Shown one piece after another: positions 16,254 through 25,558 of a DNA stretch of 64,000 nucleotides. The stretch lies in contig NZ_JAMLIG010000001.1 in assembly GCF_023954305.1 (NCBI RefSeq), forward strand, positions 1,488,001-1,552,000. The letters are read 5' to 3'. A model generated the notes under the pieces. The model ran no database searches, was not told the origin of the DNA, and saw only the letters and a list, made by a program, of their open reading frames with translations. Positions within the stretch are counted from its first letter, which is position 1; every line of letters starts with the position of its first letter. A program made the position numbers and the translations under genes. Source of the DNA: Mesorhizobium sp. (GTDB lineage Bacteria > Pseudomonadota > Alphaproteobacteria > Rhizobiales > Rhizobiaceae).

Positions 16254-17807
16254 TCAGTCCTGCGTCCAGAACCGACGGGAGTCTCTTAGCCTGCGCCAGA
16301 GCCTTGCCGCCTCGGTCCAGGTGGTCTCGGCACGCAGTTGCGTCACGGCAAGGATCCAGCCCGCGGCCCGCTGAAGGCGCGGATCGTCCAGCGCGGCGAA
16401 AGCCGGATCGGCGAGCAGCCGCCGGACCATCGCCGCGTCGTTGACCTCGCCGAAGACGTCCTGAAGGGCCTTGAGCCGGCGAGACAGGCGCGCCATGCGC
16501 TTCGGATCGTAGAGCGAGCCGAAGAAATCGAACGCGTAGCGAAGCTTTTTCAGCTCCTTGCGCAGTTCGTGTCGTTCGCCGGTGCCGAGCTTCCTCAGGC
16601 CCCGCGCGCGCTTGCGGGTCTTCTTCCAGCGTCTCCCCAGGGCCTCGTCGGCGAAGGCCGATACCGGGGCGGAAAGCCGCCTCGACTGGTCGAGGTCTGT
16701 TTCCTCGACCCAGCCACTGGTCTCGACGAACCGGATCAGGTCGAGCTCGAAGGCTTGCACCCGAGACCCCTCAAGCAGCGGGAGCAGCCTTGCGCGTTCA
16801 TCGGCCGAGTGGCGGGCGATCAGGTCGGCGAGCGCCGCGAGCGAGGACTCGTCAGGATATCGCGCCGCCTCCGCACCGACGATGTCGTGCCCCGCCACCT
16901 CCATGTCGCGCAGGCGGCCGACCTCGCCGGCCAGCCAGGCCGCTTCCCCGGCCAGCCGGCCCAGCTCCGCGCTGCGGACAACACGCTGAAAGATAGAAAA
17001 CCAGCTGCGCAGACGGCGCAGCCCGATCCTGAGCTGGTGCGGCCCTTCCATGTCGTCGGTATCGCGAACCACGTCCATGTTGACGCAGATCTGGTCGGCG
17101 CATTCGCGCATGATGTCGCGCGCCGCCGCCTCGATCGACATATCCGCGGCCAGCGGCACGTCGATGGCGTTGCGCGGGGCCGGCAGGGGCGAGACGCGGC
17201 CTTCCGCTGCCAGAAGCTCGGCGCGGGCGGATTTTGGGAGGCGAGACAAGCGCAGGCCGCCGTGCGGATAGAGCGCGTTGGCGACCTCGAACAATGCCCG
17301 CGGGCTGCCGTCGACCCGCTCGATCTCGAGTTCGTTCCAGGAGGCGGAGGCGCCGCCGGCCGAGATCGTGCCGACATCCGTCGAGATCTCGACCTTCGCG
17401 CCGCCGGGCAGGGTCAGAACGGCGCTCGACCGCCTGAAGCGCATGTCGGCGACGACGACCAGTTCCTTGCCGTCGCAGAGCTCGACGATACGCGATCGCA
17501 GCGCATCGTCGGGAACGAGGGTGGGGTCGGGTGCCCCGCGACGAATGGCAGTCTCCGATTCCTGCACGTCGGTGAAACCGCCGAGCGCCTGGCGTCCGGC
17601 CTTGACCGTCTGCAGCGACCGCCGGCCGTCCCGCCGCGTCCGCAACGTGATGCCGGCGTCTCGCAGCGCGCGGTCGGGCGTGTCGTAGTAGAGACTTCTG
17701 AGGGTTCGCGTGCGCGGTGTGGCAAACGATCCGTCGAGGTGCTTCGCCCGGGCCCACAGCTTGGCCGGCGGCTCGGCGAGCACGAATTTGAGTTCGATCT
17801 CCCGCAT
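16254..17807 (-). CDS. CYTH-CHAD domain protein (inorganic triphosphatase-like)
   Basis: A 517-residue protein. The N-terminal CYTH domain (about 1-200) begins with the ExExK signature as REIELKF and hydrolyses tripolyphosphate or nucleotide triphosphates in studied relatives such as E. coli YgiF. The C-terminal CHAD domain (about 220-515) has the His-rich helices typical of polyphosphate-binding proteins (GPHQLRIGLRRLRSWFSIF, RHELRKELKKLRYAFDFF). It is probably cytosolic and linked to polyphosphate. A run of 14 C bases lies 20 bp upstream of its start. Confidence 0.9.
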   Translation of the reverse strand: MREIELKFVLAEPPAKLWARAKHLDGSFATPRTRTLRSLYYDTPDRALRDAGITLRTRRDGRRSLQTVKAGRQALGGFTDVQESETAIRRGAPDPTLVPDDALRSRIVELCDGKELVVVADMRFRRSSAVLTLPGGAKVEISTDVGTISAGGASASWNELEIERVDGSPRALFEVANALYPHGGLRLSRLPKSARAELLAAEGRVSPLPAPRNAIDVPLAADMSIEAAARDIMRECADQICVNMDVVRDTDDMEGPHQLRIGLRRLRSWFSIFQRVVRSAELGRLAGEAAWLAGEVGRLRDMEVAGHDIVGAEAARYPDESSLAALADLIARHSADERARLLPLLEGSRVQAFELDLIRFVETSGWVEETDLDQSRRLSAPVSAFADEALGRRWKKTRKRARGLRKLGTGERHELRKELKKLRYAFDFFGSLYDPKRMARLSRRLKALQDVFGEVNDAAMVRRLLADPAFAALDDPRLQRAAGWILAVTQLRAETTWTEAARLWRRLRDSRRFWTQD

Positions 17808-17826
17808 TGAGCGCTTTCGATCCGGT

Positions 17827-17840
17827 CCCCCCCCCCCCCC
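17827..17840. repeat. Homopolymer of 14 C (G on the coding strand)
   Basis: A 14-base mononucleotide tract lies 20-33 bp upstream of the CYTH-CHAD start codon, where core promoter or leader sequence is expected. Such tracts slip during replication and are also hard to sequence. Confidence 0.9.
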
Positions 17841-17876
17841 GCACGAGCGGCGCCTCGCGGGAAGGTCACCTGTCTT

Positions 17877-18584
17877 TCATGATATCGACCGCATCAGGCC
17901 GCCGTCGATCCTCAGATTCTGGCCGGTGATATATGCCGCACCGTCGGAGACCAGGAACGCGATGGTCGCCGCGATTTCCTCGCTGGTGCCGTAGCGCTGC
18001 ATCGGCACGCCGGCGCGCCGCTCCTCCGTCGCCGGCAGGCTGTCGATCCAGCCGGGCAGCACGTTGTTCATGCGGACGTTCTTCGCGGCGTATTCGTCGG
18101 CGAAGAGCTTGGTGTAGGCGGCGAGCCCCGCCCGCGCCACGGCAGACGTCGGAAACATCGGGCTCGGCTCCGCCACCCAGGCGGTGGAGATGTTGACGAT
18201 CGCGCCGCCGCCCTGAGCGGCCATGACCGGCGCGACGAGACGCACGGCCCGCACGACATTCATGAAATAGACGTCGAAGCCCTTGTGCCACTGCTCGTCG
18301 GTGATTTCGAGCAGCGGCGCGCGCGGCCCGTGGCCGGCACTGTTGACGAGCGCGTCGATGCGGCCCCAGCGGGCAAGCGCCAGGTCGACGAAGCGCTTCA
18401 GATCCTCGTTCGACTGGTTAGAACCGGTGACGCCCAGTCCGCCGAGCTCCTTCGCCAGCGCCTCGCCTTTGCCGGAAGAGGACAGGATCCCGAGAGCGAA
18501 GCCGTCGGCTGCGAGCCGGCGGGCGGCGGCCGCCCCCATGCCCGATCCGCCGCCGACGACGAGGGCGACCTTTTGTCCGCTCAT
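17877..18584 (-). CDS. SDR-family protein with altered catalytic residues
   Basis: A 235-residue Rossmann-fold protein of the short-chain dehydrogenase/reductase family. The nucleotide-binding glycine motif is GGGSGMG (residues 9-15), NNAG is replaced by NSAGHG, and the C-terminus ITGQNLRIDGGLM is typical. Where most members have YxxxK, aligned with the following A(L/G)..LT helix, this protein reads SAVARAGLAAYTK, so Tyr appears as Ser and Lys as Arg. It may be a divergent subfamily or catalytically altered. The start at 18584 gives the canonical N-terminal strand. Confidence 0.8.
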   Translation of the reverse strand: MSGQKVALVVGGGSGMGAAAARRLAADGFALGILSSSGKGEALAKELGGLGVTGSNQSNEDLKRFVDLALARWGRIDALVNSAGHGPRAPLLEITDEQWHKGFDVYFMNVVRAVRLVAPVMAAQGGGAIVNISTAWVAEPSPMFPTSAVARAGLAAYTKLFADEYAAKNVRMNNVLPGWIDSLPATEERRAGVPMQRYGTSEEIAATIAFLVSDGAAYITGQNLRIDGGLMRSIS

Positions 18585-18638
18585 ATTATCTGCTCCGTAT
18601 TTTCGCTGGCGGCTCACAGGCCCGTTCTCCGCCGGACG

Positions 18639-19976
18639 TCATTCGATCTCCGCGCCGAGGCCGCGCATAAGCTCGACGAACTGCGGAAAACTGGCCGAGA
18701 TCATGCCCGTGTCATCAACCGTTGTCGCGCTTTCGGCGGCAAGCCCCATGACGAGAAAGCTCATGGCGATGCGGTGGTCGAGGCCCGTCTCCACTGTTTT
18801 GCCGCCGAGGCCCCGGCCTTCGGGCGACCCGCGCACGAGCAGCCAGTCCTTGCCGTCCTCGCAATCGACGCCATTGGCCCTCAGGGCGGCGGCGACCAAT
18901 GCGAGCCGGTCGGATTCCCTGGGCGGCGATTCGGCCAATCCCTGCATCAGCGTTTCGCCCTCGGCGAAGGCCGCCGCGACCGCGAGCACCGGGTGTTCGT
19001 CGATCATCGACGGCGCACGCTCGGGCGGCACCGTCACGCCTCGCAGCTGCGAGGCCCGGACGCGCAGGTCCGCCACATCCTCGCCGCCGGAACTGCGGCG
19101 GTTGGACATCTCGATCGAGGCGCCCATCTCCAGCAGCGTGTCGAAAAGGCCGTTCCGGGTCGGGTTGATCAGGACGTTTTCCACCACCACGTCGGAGCCC
19201 GGAACGATCAGCGCGGCGACGACGACGAACGCGGCCGCAGACGGATCGCCGGGCACGGTGACGCTCTGGCCGGTGAGCCGGCCCTGCCCCTCGACGCGGA
19301 TGTGCCGCAGGCCGCCGGCATCGGTCTCGATTTCGACGCCCGCGCCGAAGACGCGCAGCATTTTCTCGGTATGGTCGCGGGTGGGGACGGGCTCGATGAC
19401 GGTGGTCACGCCGGGCGCGTTGAGGCCGGCCAGGAGCACCGCCGACTTGACCTGCGCCGACGGGACGGGAACGCGATAGGCGATCGGCGCCGCCGTCTTG
19501 GGCCCGCGCAGCGTCAGCGGCAGGCGGTCGCCGGGCGTCGATTCGACCTGGACGCCCATCAGCCGCAGCGGATCCAGCACGCGGCCCATCGGCCGCCGGG
19601 ACAGCGATGCGTCGCCCCTGAACCAGGTCGTCATGTCGTAGACGCCCGCCAGGCCTATCGCCAGCCGCGCGCCGGTGCCCGAATTGCCGAAGTCGAGCAC
19701 CCCCTCTGGCTCGAGGAGGCAGCCATTGCCGAGGCCGCGTACGAACCACTCGCCCCCAGCTTTGTCGATCCGAGCGCCGAAGGCCCGCATCGCCTTGGCC
19801 GAATAGAGCACGTCGTCGCCCTCGAACAAGCCCGAGATCCGCGTCTCGCCCGATGCAAGCCCGCCGAGCAGCAGCGCCCGGTGCGAGATCGACCTGTCGC
19901 CCGGCAGACCGACATGGCCCGCCAGCGCGGGAGAACGGCGGGCGGTCGCTGGCAGCAATGGCGGTCGATCGGTCAT
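18639..19976 (-). CDS. aroA: 3-phosphoshikimate 1-carboxyvinyltransferase (EPSP synthase)
   Basis: A 445-residue shikimate-pathway enzyme (shikimate-3-phosphate + PEP to EPSP + Pi). LPGDRSISHRALLLG near residue 25 is the substrate-binding motif, DFGNSGTGARL near 100 the PEP loop, and RDHTEKMLRVFG the catalytic Arg/Glu region. The wording resembles class II enzymes such as CP4 of Agrobacterium. However, the loop has Gly (GNSGTG) where CP4 has Ala (GNAATG), the position linked to glyphosate tolerance. The ATG at 19976 follows a 12-residue non-conserved extension in the open frame. Confidence 0.96.
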   Translation of the reverse strand: MTDRPPLLPATARRSPALAGHVGLPGDRSISHRALLLGGLASGETRISGLFEGDDVLYSAKAMRAFGARIDKAGGEWFVRGLGNGCLLEPEGVLDFGNSGTGARLAIGLAGVYDMTTWFRGDASLSRRPMGRVLDPLRLMGVQVESTPGDRLPLTLRGPKTAAPIAYRVPVPSAQVKSAVLLAGLNAPGVTTVIEPVPTRDHTEKMLRVFGAGVEIETDAGGLRHIRVEGQGRLTGQSVTVPGDPSAAAFVVVAALIVPGSDVVVENVLINPTRNGLFDTLLEMGASIEMSNRRSSGGEDVADLRVRASQLRGVTVPPERAPSMIDEHPVLAVAAAFAEGETLMQGLAESPPRESDRLALVAAALRANGVDCEDGKDWLLVRGSPEGRGLGGKTVETGLDHRIAMSFLVMGLAAESATTVDDTGMISASFPQFVELMRGLGAEIE

Positions 19977-20220
19977 CGGCGTCGGGGTCCCCTCTCGCGC
20001 GGGGTCTAGCATGCGGGCGCGGGACGGTCATCCCCGCCGCCCGGGGGCTTCGTCCGGCCGCGCCGCGCCGGAGGCGGCAAAATCCGGCCCGGAATAGGCT
20101 TTGACAGGGGCGTCACTTGTGGATATGGGACCGAACTCATTTTACGGCGCGGCTCCGGCGGAAATCCCCCGCGCAGCGCGGTCCGGGCGGTCCCGGGCCT
20201 GTTTCCACGAGGCGGACACA

Positions 20221-20610
20221 GTGGCGAAACCTGAACTTGGCACGAAGCGTATCGACCCGGAGACGGGCAAGAAATTCTACGACCTGAACCGCGACCCGAT
20301 CGTCTCGCCCTATACCGGCAAGAGCTATCCGCGGTCCTATTTCGAATCGACCGTGCTGAGCAAGCTCGAGGAGGAAGAGGAAGTCGTCGAGAAGGAACTG
20401 GACGCCGAGGACGATGCTCCCGAAATCGTCAGCCTCGAGGAGGCCGACGACGAGGCCAAGGGCGGCTCGGACGACCTTCCGGATCTCGGCGACGACGATG
20501 TCGAGATCGACGACGAGGACGACGACACCTTCCTGCCCGACGAGGAGGAAGAGGATGACGACGTCGCCGACATCATCGGCGTCGGCGGCGAGGACGACGA
20601 CGAGATCTGA
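20221..20610 (+). CDS. TIGR02300/FYDLN_acid family protein
   Basis: A 129-residue protein that starts with GTG at 20221. The conserved N-terminal domain reads KPELGTKRIDPETGKKFYDLN followed by DPIVSPYTGKSYP, which names the FYDLN_acid family. The second half is extremely acidic, dominated by Asp and Glu. The family is widespread in alphaproteobacteria and of unknown function. Its place between aroA and a tRNA-Ala is conserved in Rhizobiales. Confidence 0.93.
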   Translation: MAKPELGTKRIDPETGKKFYDLNRDPIVSPYTGKSYPRSYFESTVLSKLEEEEEVVEKELDAEDDAPEIVSLEEADDEAKGGSDDLPDLGDDDVEIDDEDDDTFLPDEEEEDDDVADIIGVGGEDDDEI

Positions 20611-20771
20611 CGTATCGGTCCGGCAGGGCGGATTCCGACAATGTCGGCATTCGTGTCTGTGAGGCCTTGATCTTGCGGGGCGGCGGGGTTAGAAGCCGCC
20701 TCGATCTTTGGTGGGGTTCCCATCCCGCCAAGCTCTCCGCCGGAGACGGCGCGGCCGCAAGGTCGGAGCGT

Positions 20772-20836
<65 letters not shown>

Positions 20837-20847
<11 letters not shown>

Positions 20848-20875
20848 AACATCCTTCCGCGTTCCTGCGGTTTGC
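20837..20875 (+). repeat. attL: tRNA-Ala 3' end plus flank
   Basis: The segment beginning TGGCTCCACCAAA matches 54431-54469 in direct orientation. By hand alignment 30 of 39 positions agree without gaps, including the first 13, then TCCGCGTT and GCGGT further on. Confidence 0.6.
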
Positions 20876-21185
20876 TTTGGCTTTAAATTACCTCGACATT
20901 TCCGCCTCTTGGCAGCACTGGGACCGTATATCGAAGCCGAGAGATCGCGGCGTGGCGATTCACACGTCCGGCGGTTAGATTAACAGCATCACTTCGTGAT
21001 CCGACCAACGAAGCGGCAGATCGCCATCGCCCCACCATCAATGCGTGGTTTGAGCCAACGGTCCGGTCGGAAATTGTCCGGCAGCACATCGCCGAAGCCG
21101 GAGTTTGTCCCCAATCTCGGTCGTTCAGGCAAATTCTTGCCTTTGAATGAAAGCCGACGGCCGGGCCGATGCCATTCAATGGGCG
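20848..21185. other. Gene-poor island edge after tRNA-Ala
   Basis: A 338-bp stretch without a confident gene. A plus-strand frame across about 20965-21150 reads like a protein tail (TINAWFEPTVRSEIVRQHIA) but has no start, no ribosome binding site and no family I recognise. It may be a relic of the integration module. Confidence 0.4.
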
Positions 21186-21797
21186 CTAAGCGTGAGCGCT
21201 GCCCTCATACATGAATGCCATCGGCCGAGGTCCCTTGGCGTAGCCGGTCCGAAGCTCGGCGCACTGGAAGCCCGCGCTTTCAATGAGACCTTCGATATGG
21301 CGATTGAGATGGCAGCCGCCCGCGCAACATTTCCATAGCGGCGTCAGGCGACGCTGCCAGGTGCGGACAGACTCGTCCGGCGAAAGGCCGTGCTCGACGA
21401 ACAGAAACAGGCCGCCCGGCCTAAGCACCTGTCGAATCTCGACCAGCGCCCGGCTGACATCCGGAATCGAGCACAGGGTCCATGTGCTGACGACGGTGTC
21501 GATCGTGCCGTTGTCGAGCGGAATGGCCTCGGCGCTCTCCTCCAGGACTTCGACCGGGATGGCGACGCCGCTCGCGGCCCGCCGAGCCATTTCGGCCAGA
21601 CGGGCGGACGGCTCCAGCCCCAGTACCTCGCTCACGGCTTTCGGGTAGTGGGTTAAGTTCAGGCCGGACCCGATACCGATTTCCAGGACTCGACCGCGGG
21701 CCTGCTCCAGGGCGCGCTTGCGGTAGGGGACAAGGTCGGGATTGCGCATCGCGCCGTGCACGAGGCGCGGGAGGATCAGATCGCGATAGAAGCTCAT
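21186..21797 (-). CDS. Class I SAM-dependent methyltransferase
   Basis: A 203-residue methyltransferase of the UbiE/Methyltransf_11 type. The SAM-binding motif is VLEIGIGSGLNLTHYP (about 35-50), followed by LGLEPSARL, IDTVVSTWTLCSIPD and VLRPGGLFLFVEHGL. The ATG at 21797 was chosen because residues upstream in the frame are not conserved and run into the sterol-desaturase gene. The C-terminal WKCCAGGCHLNR holds three Cys. It probably forms an operon with the desaturase-like gene upstream; the substrate is unknown. Confidence 0.85.
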   Translation of the reverse strand: MSFYRDLILPRLVHGAMRNPDLVPYRKRALEQARGRVLEIGIGSGLNLTHYPKAVSEVLGLEPSARLAEMARRAASGVAIPVEVLEESAEAIPLDNGTIDTVVSTWTLCSIPDVSRALVEIRQVLRPGGLFLFVEHGLSPDESVRTWQRRLTPLWKCCAGGCHLNRHIEGLIESAGFQCAELRTGYAKGPRPMAFMYEGSAHA

Positions 21798-21807
21798 CGG
21801 TTCTTCC

Positions 21808-22647
21808 TCATCCCTTCGTATCGGCAGCGGACAGCTTCGGGAGGCCGTCAGTGCTTCCTCCAGCCGCTTTGCCGACGGCGCGGGCAAAGGCGGCATGGTA
21901 GGTCGGATCCTCGGTGCCCATCAGTCGGTCCCACCACGTGAAGTAGAGGCCCATGTTCCAGCGCGGCCGCGCATGGTGCAGGTCGTGGTGCGTCACGGTC
22001 GTCAGCCATCCGATCAGCGGACGGCCGTCGCGGCACGCCGGAAATATCTCGTAGCCGCAATGCCCTATGGCGTTGCGCAGCATCATGTGGGCAACGAACA
22101 GGAACGCCGCAAGCAGGCTGGTCGGCATCAGCAGCAGCGCCAGCGGCAGGTAGATCGCGTTGACGACCGCCTCGCTCGCATCGAAAGCGTAGGAGGTCCA
22201 CGGCGAGGGATTGTGCGAGCGGTGGTGCAGGCGATGGAACCACCGGAACAGCCCGGGGCGGTGCATGATCCGGTGGGTCCAGTAGAACCAGGCGTCGTGG
22301 AGGACGATGAGCACGACGAGATTGATCAGGAAATACGGCAGCCCGCGCTCGAGCGGATCGTCGTAGATGGCGAGCCAGCCCAGCTTCTCCGACAGCGCGA
22401 TGACGAGGCCGACAAGCGAGAAGATGAGGACCGTCCGCAGCGAGGCGAGGATCTCGCGCGACATCTGTGGCCAGTCCGGCCGCTCGTCGCGGATCTGGCG
22501 GCGCGCCAGCAGTCCTGCGAGCAGCGTGTTGACGACAAGGAAGGTGCCGCCCGCGCCGGCGACGTAGCGGATGAGGTCTCCCTGGAGGATGAACGGGTAG
22601 ACGTCGGTCGCGTAGCTCGCCAGCGAATTCCAGATATAGGCATCCAT
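21808..22647 (-). CDS. Sterol desaturase / fatty acid hydroxylase family protein
   Basis: A 279-residue integral membrane di-iron enzyme. The His clusters of the family are all present: HDAWFYWTHRIMH, HRLHHRSHNP and, near the C-terminus, THHDLHH. Several hydrophobic segments precede them. Members hydroxylate or desaturate lipid chains, sterols or carotenoids. It lies 10 bp upstream of the methyltransferase, so the two may act together on a lipid (inference). The AraC regulator next door is a candidate controller. Confidence 0.87.
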   Translation of the reverse strand: MDAYIWNSLASYATDVYPFILQGDLIRYVAGAGGTFLVVNTLLAGLLARRQIRDERPDWPQMSREILASLRTVLIFSLVGLVIALSEKLGWLAIYDDPLERGLPYFLINLVVLIVLHDAWFYWTHRIMHRPGLFRWFHRLHHRSHNPSPWTSYAFDASEAVVNAIYLPLALLLMPTSLLAAFLFVAHMMLRNAIGHCGYEIFPACRDGRPLIGWLTTVTHHDLHHARPRWNMGLYFTWWDRLMGTEDPTYHAAFARAVGKAAGGSTDGLPKLSAADTKG

Positions 22648-22744
22648 GAGAATGCTCCTTCGGTTAAGATCCCGACGAAGCATGCCAAAGGGTGTGCGGA
22701 TGGCTTCTCCGGCCCAGAACGCGCATAGCGATTTCAGGATTCGA

Positions 22745-23812
22745 TCAGGAATTTCCGGAAGCGACGTGTCGGGCGAGCGCCTCTGCGCGGTAGTCGGTCG
22801 GGGTTACGCCCGTCAGTTCCCGGAACGCCCGGTTGAACGGTGCCAGGGAAGCATAGCCAAGTCCGAAGGCGATGGAGGCGATCTGCTCGCGCGCCTGCTT
22901 TGGATCGGCCAGCCTCTGCCTGGCTTCCGCGATCCGGTGGTCGTTGAGGAAGGCCGCGAAGTTGCGGTAGCCGAGACCCTTGTTGATGAGCTTGCGCAGC
23001 CGGTGTTCCGGGACGCCGAGCTGTCGCGCGAGCGAGGCAAGCGACAGGTCCGGTTCGAAGCAGACACCGCGCGATATGGCCGTCCTGAGGCGCTGAAGCT
23101 CCAGCAGTTCCGCCGGGCCGAGTTCATCGGTCCGCGGCTGTGGCGCGGAGAGCGCGGCTACGAAGAGTTCCCTCCGTACGGCGGTCGTCCAATAGGCGAA
23201 GGCGAATGCCAGGACGGCCAGCGTCAGCGACTGGACGAGTCGCAATCCGAGCCATTCGGGGAGCGGTTGGCGAAGCTCGTACAGCTCCGTCGCAGCGATG
23301 ACGAATCCGACGATCGGCAGGGACAGCGCGACGGCGACGCGGAACCGGCGCCGGGAGTCGATCAGGTCGGTGCGAAATTCGATCAATGCCAGGCCGACGA
23401 TATGGACCAGCAGGGAAACGACGACGGCTTGGTGCAGCAGCGCGCCCGCAGTCTGAGCCGACCCATTCCCCGACTGCCGCAAGCCATAGAATGCGAGGAG
23501 CAGCGCAGGCGGTACGGCGTAGGCCCATCGCCAGCCGGAGCCGTCCCGAAACAGCGCCAGCGCGAACCACCAGAAGAACGCCGAGGCAAGCACGGCGGGA
23601 ATGACGAGGACCACGACGGAAGCTCCCAGGGCATCTGTCACGGGCTCGTTGGAGGCAAGCCCGTAGGCGGCGATGGCGATCGCGAACAGGGCGCCCGATA
23701 CCGACATGAACCGCGGCGTCGTTGCCCGCAGAAACTGAATCGCGACGAAGAGGTTGAGCGCGGTCGCGCCTCCACGCAGCAAGAGGTCGGCGATGTCGAA
23801 AGCGCTGTTCAT
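22745..23812 (-). CDS. Membrane-bound AraC-family transcriptional regulator
   Basis: A 355-residue protein. Residues 1-230 contain about seven hydrophobic segments (e.g. ATALNLFVAIQFL, ASVVVLVIPAVLASAFFWWF). Residues 255-350 are an AraC HTH: LARQLGVPEHRLRKLINKGLG and IASIAFGLGYASLAPFNRAF with the conserved FNRAFRELTGVTPTDYR end. Such regulators sense signals in or across the membrane. The ATG at 23812 starts directly before the first helix. It may control the lipid-enzyme genes downstream. Confidence 0.85.
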   Translation of the reverse strand: MNSAFDIADLLLRGGATALNLFVAIQFLRATTPRFMSVSGALFAIAIAAYGLASNEPVTDALGASVVVLVIPAVLASAFFWWFALALFRDGSGWRWAYAVPPALLLAFYGLRQSGNGSAQTAGALLHQAVVVSLLVHIVGLALIEFRTDLIDSRRRFRVAVALSLPIVGFVIAATELYELRQPLPEWLGLRLVQSLTLAVLAFAFAYWTTAVRRELFVAALSAPQPRTDELGPAELLELQRLRTAISRGVCFEPDLSLASLARQLGVPEHRLRKLINKGLGYRNFAAFLNDHRIAEARQRLADPKQAREQIASIAFGLGYASLAPFNRAFRELTGVTPTDYRAEALARHVASGNS

Positions 23813-23905
23813 CGCCTGTGAGGTTACGACAAACGGAGAGCCGCGCAATGGCGCGCTGGCTGACTATTCTCGGTCCTATGTCGATGGGAAGAGAACAATC
23901 ACTCC

Positions 23906-25120
23906 TCAGGCTGGACCGCGCTCACGACTGACCTCGCGCGAGCCTCCGCGTTGTCGCCCGCTCACTCCCAGCCAGACCAGCGCTCCGGCGGCGAGCGTCA
24001 ACCAGGGAAGCAGCAGAACGTTGAGAAGCTGCCAGCCGAATGCCTGGAGCAGCGCCGCCGCCCCGAACGAACAGGCGAGGCCAACGGCGAAGATGGTCAT
24101 GTCGTTGGTCGCCTGGGCGCGGCCCTTCTCGGCGGGTGCGTACGTGGTCGTCAGCAACGTCGTGCCGCCGATGTAGAGGAAGTTCCAACCAACCCCGAGC
24201 AGGATCAGGGCGCCCGCGAACGAGCCGAAGCCGGTTCCCGTCAGCGTCATGACGACATGACCCATCAGGACCAGAACGCCGGTCAGCATGATGCGTAGCA
24301 CTCCGAAACGGGCGATCAGCGATCCGGTGAAGAACGACGGCAGGAACATGCCGAGCACGTGCAGCTGGATGACCGTCGCGGCCGACGACAAGTCATGGTG
24401 GTGATGCACCATGGCCAGCGGCGTAGCCGTCATCGCGAGGATCATCACTCCGTAGCCGGTGGCCGCCCCGAAGAGAGCGACCAGGTAGGCAGGCTGCGAC
24501 ACGATCCGTGACAGCGGACGGGCAGCTGCCGTCGCCTCGGTGGGTGCTGCGGCCGGGGGAATACGCAAAGCAAGAAGGATTCCCGCTGCGACCACCGAGA
24601 CGATTGCCAGCAGGACGAAAGACCCCGCATAGGGTGGCCCGACCAGATCGGCCCCGAGGCGACCCACCATCGGGCCCGCGAATGCGGCGACGATACCTCC
24701 CGCGAGCACCAGGGAGATGGCACGGGGGCGGAATGCGTCGTCGGCCACTTCGCCTGCGGCGAAGCGATAGAACTGCGCGAATGCCTGGTAGGCGCCAACC
24801 ATAAAGGTGCCGAGCGAAAGCAGAAGGAGCGACCCCGCCCATATGCCCCCTGCCGTCGCCAGTCCGCCGCATGCGCCGAGCAGCGCGCCTTCCACGAAGC
24901 CTGCGCGTCTGCCGACCCGCGCCATCCACATCGACGCGGGAAACGTTGCCACGGCCGTGCCGAGAAACATCGCCGCGATCGGCATGGTCGCGAGTTCGGG
25001 CCGGGAGGCGATCAATCCGCCTGCGAGCCCTCCGACCGTCATCACCATGACCGAGGCCGTCTGGAACAGCGCCTGTGCGCTCGCCAGCACCAGCACCTGG
25101 GCGTGCATGCGCGACGCCAT
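23906..25120 (-). CDS. MFS transporter
   Basis: A 404-residue major facilitator with about twelve hydrophobic segments. A loop motif of MFS type (MARVGRRAGF) follows helix 2, and several helices carry glycine-rich packing patterns. Its start overlaps the stop of the DsrE gene by one base (TGATG), so the two are co-translated. The block is divergent from an ArsR-rhodanese regulator, suggesting export or import of a sulfur or metalloid species (inference). Confidence 0.85.
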   Translation of the reverse strand: MASRMHAQVLVLASAQALFQTASVMVMTVGGLAGGLIASRPELATMPIAAMFLGTAVATFPASMWMARVGRRAGFVEGALLGACGGLATAGGIWAGSLLLLSLGTFMVGAYQAFAQFYRFAAGEVADDAFRPRAISLVLAGGIVAAFAGPMVGRLGADLVGPPYAGSFVLLAIVSVVAAGILLALRIPPAAAPTEATAAARPLSRIVSQPAYLVALFGAATGYGVMILAMTATPLAMVHHHHDLSSAATVIQLHVLGMFLPSFFTGSLIARFGVLRIMLTGVLVLMGHVVMTLTGTGFGSFAGALILLGVGWNFLYIGGTTLLTTTYAPAEKGRAQATNDMTIFAVGLACSFGAAALLQAFGWQLLNVLLLPWLTLAAGALVWLGVSGRQRGGSREVSRERGPA

Positions 25121-25479
25121 CAGAACACCAGCAGCTTGTCGGCGGCGAGCGTTGCGGCTGCGAGCTCGTCCATCGTGCTTCGGCGGCCTCCTTCGACAAT
25201 CTCCTGCTCAGTCATGCCGCGGGCATCCATACAGGTGCCGCACAGCAGGAGTTCACCCTTTGCCGCCAGCAGCCGCTTCAGCATCCGCTCGAGGTTGTAG
25301 TATCCCTCGGGCGTCTTCTGCCCGGCTTTCGCCGTCAGGACGGCGTCGGCCATCAGGAAGACGGTGACATGGCCGTTCGGGTCTGCTTTCGCGAGAGCGT
25401 TGGCGAGACGTAGCCCATTGTAGCTGCGTTCCGTTCCGTAAGGCGGGTCGTTGAGAATCAGCAGCGTCTTGGCTGGCAT
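25120..25479 (-). CDS. DsrE-family sulfur-relay-like protein
   Basis: A 119-residue protein of the DsrE/DsrF-like fold: TLLILNDPPYGTERSYNGLRLANAL at the N-terminus, and LLLCGTCMDARGM with two Cys near residues 80-83, the position of the sulfur-carrying Cys in relatives. It is co-translated with the MFS gene and divergent from the ArsR-rhodanese fusion, with a 7-bp inverted repeat between them. Confidence 0.85.
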   Translation of the reverse strand: MPAKTLLILNDPPYGTERSYNGLRLANALAKADPNGHVTVFLMADAVLTAKAGQKTPEGYYNLERMLKRLLAAKGELLLCGTCMDARGMTEQEIVEGGRRSTMDELAAATLAADKLLVF

Positions 25480-25515
25480 AGGCTTGCTCCATCGATAGGT
25501 AGCATGATAGTCTTA

Positions 25516-25537
25516 CATTCAATTATTATGTTGAATG
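25516..25537. promoter_or_regulatory. Putative ArsR-type operator in the divergent promoter
   Basis: A perfect inverted repeat, CATTCAA (25516-25522), 8 bp, TTGAATG (25531-25537), sits in an AT-rich stretch between the DsrE/MFS operon and the ArsR-rhodanese gene. Such imperfect or perfect dyads are the usual operators of ArsR-family repressors. Confidence 0.6.
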
Positions 25538-25558
25538 ACGTATCGAGGCATTTCATCG

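Noticed and set aside
18285..20009. 574-aa plus-strand frame
   Set aside because: Antisense to aroA and the SDR gene; no protein-family features.
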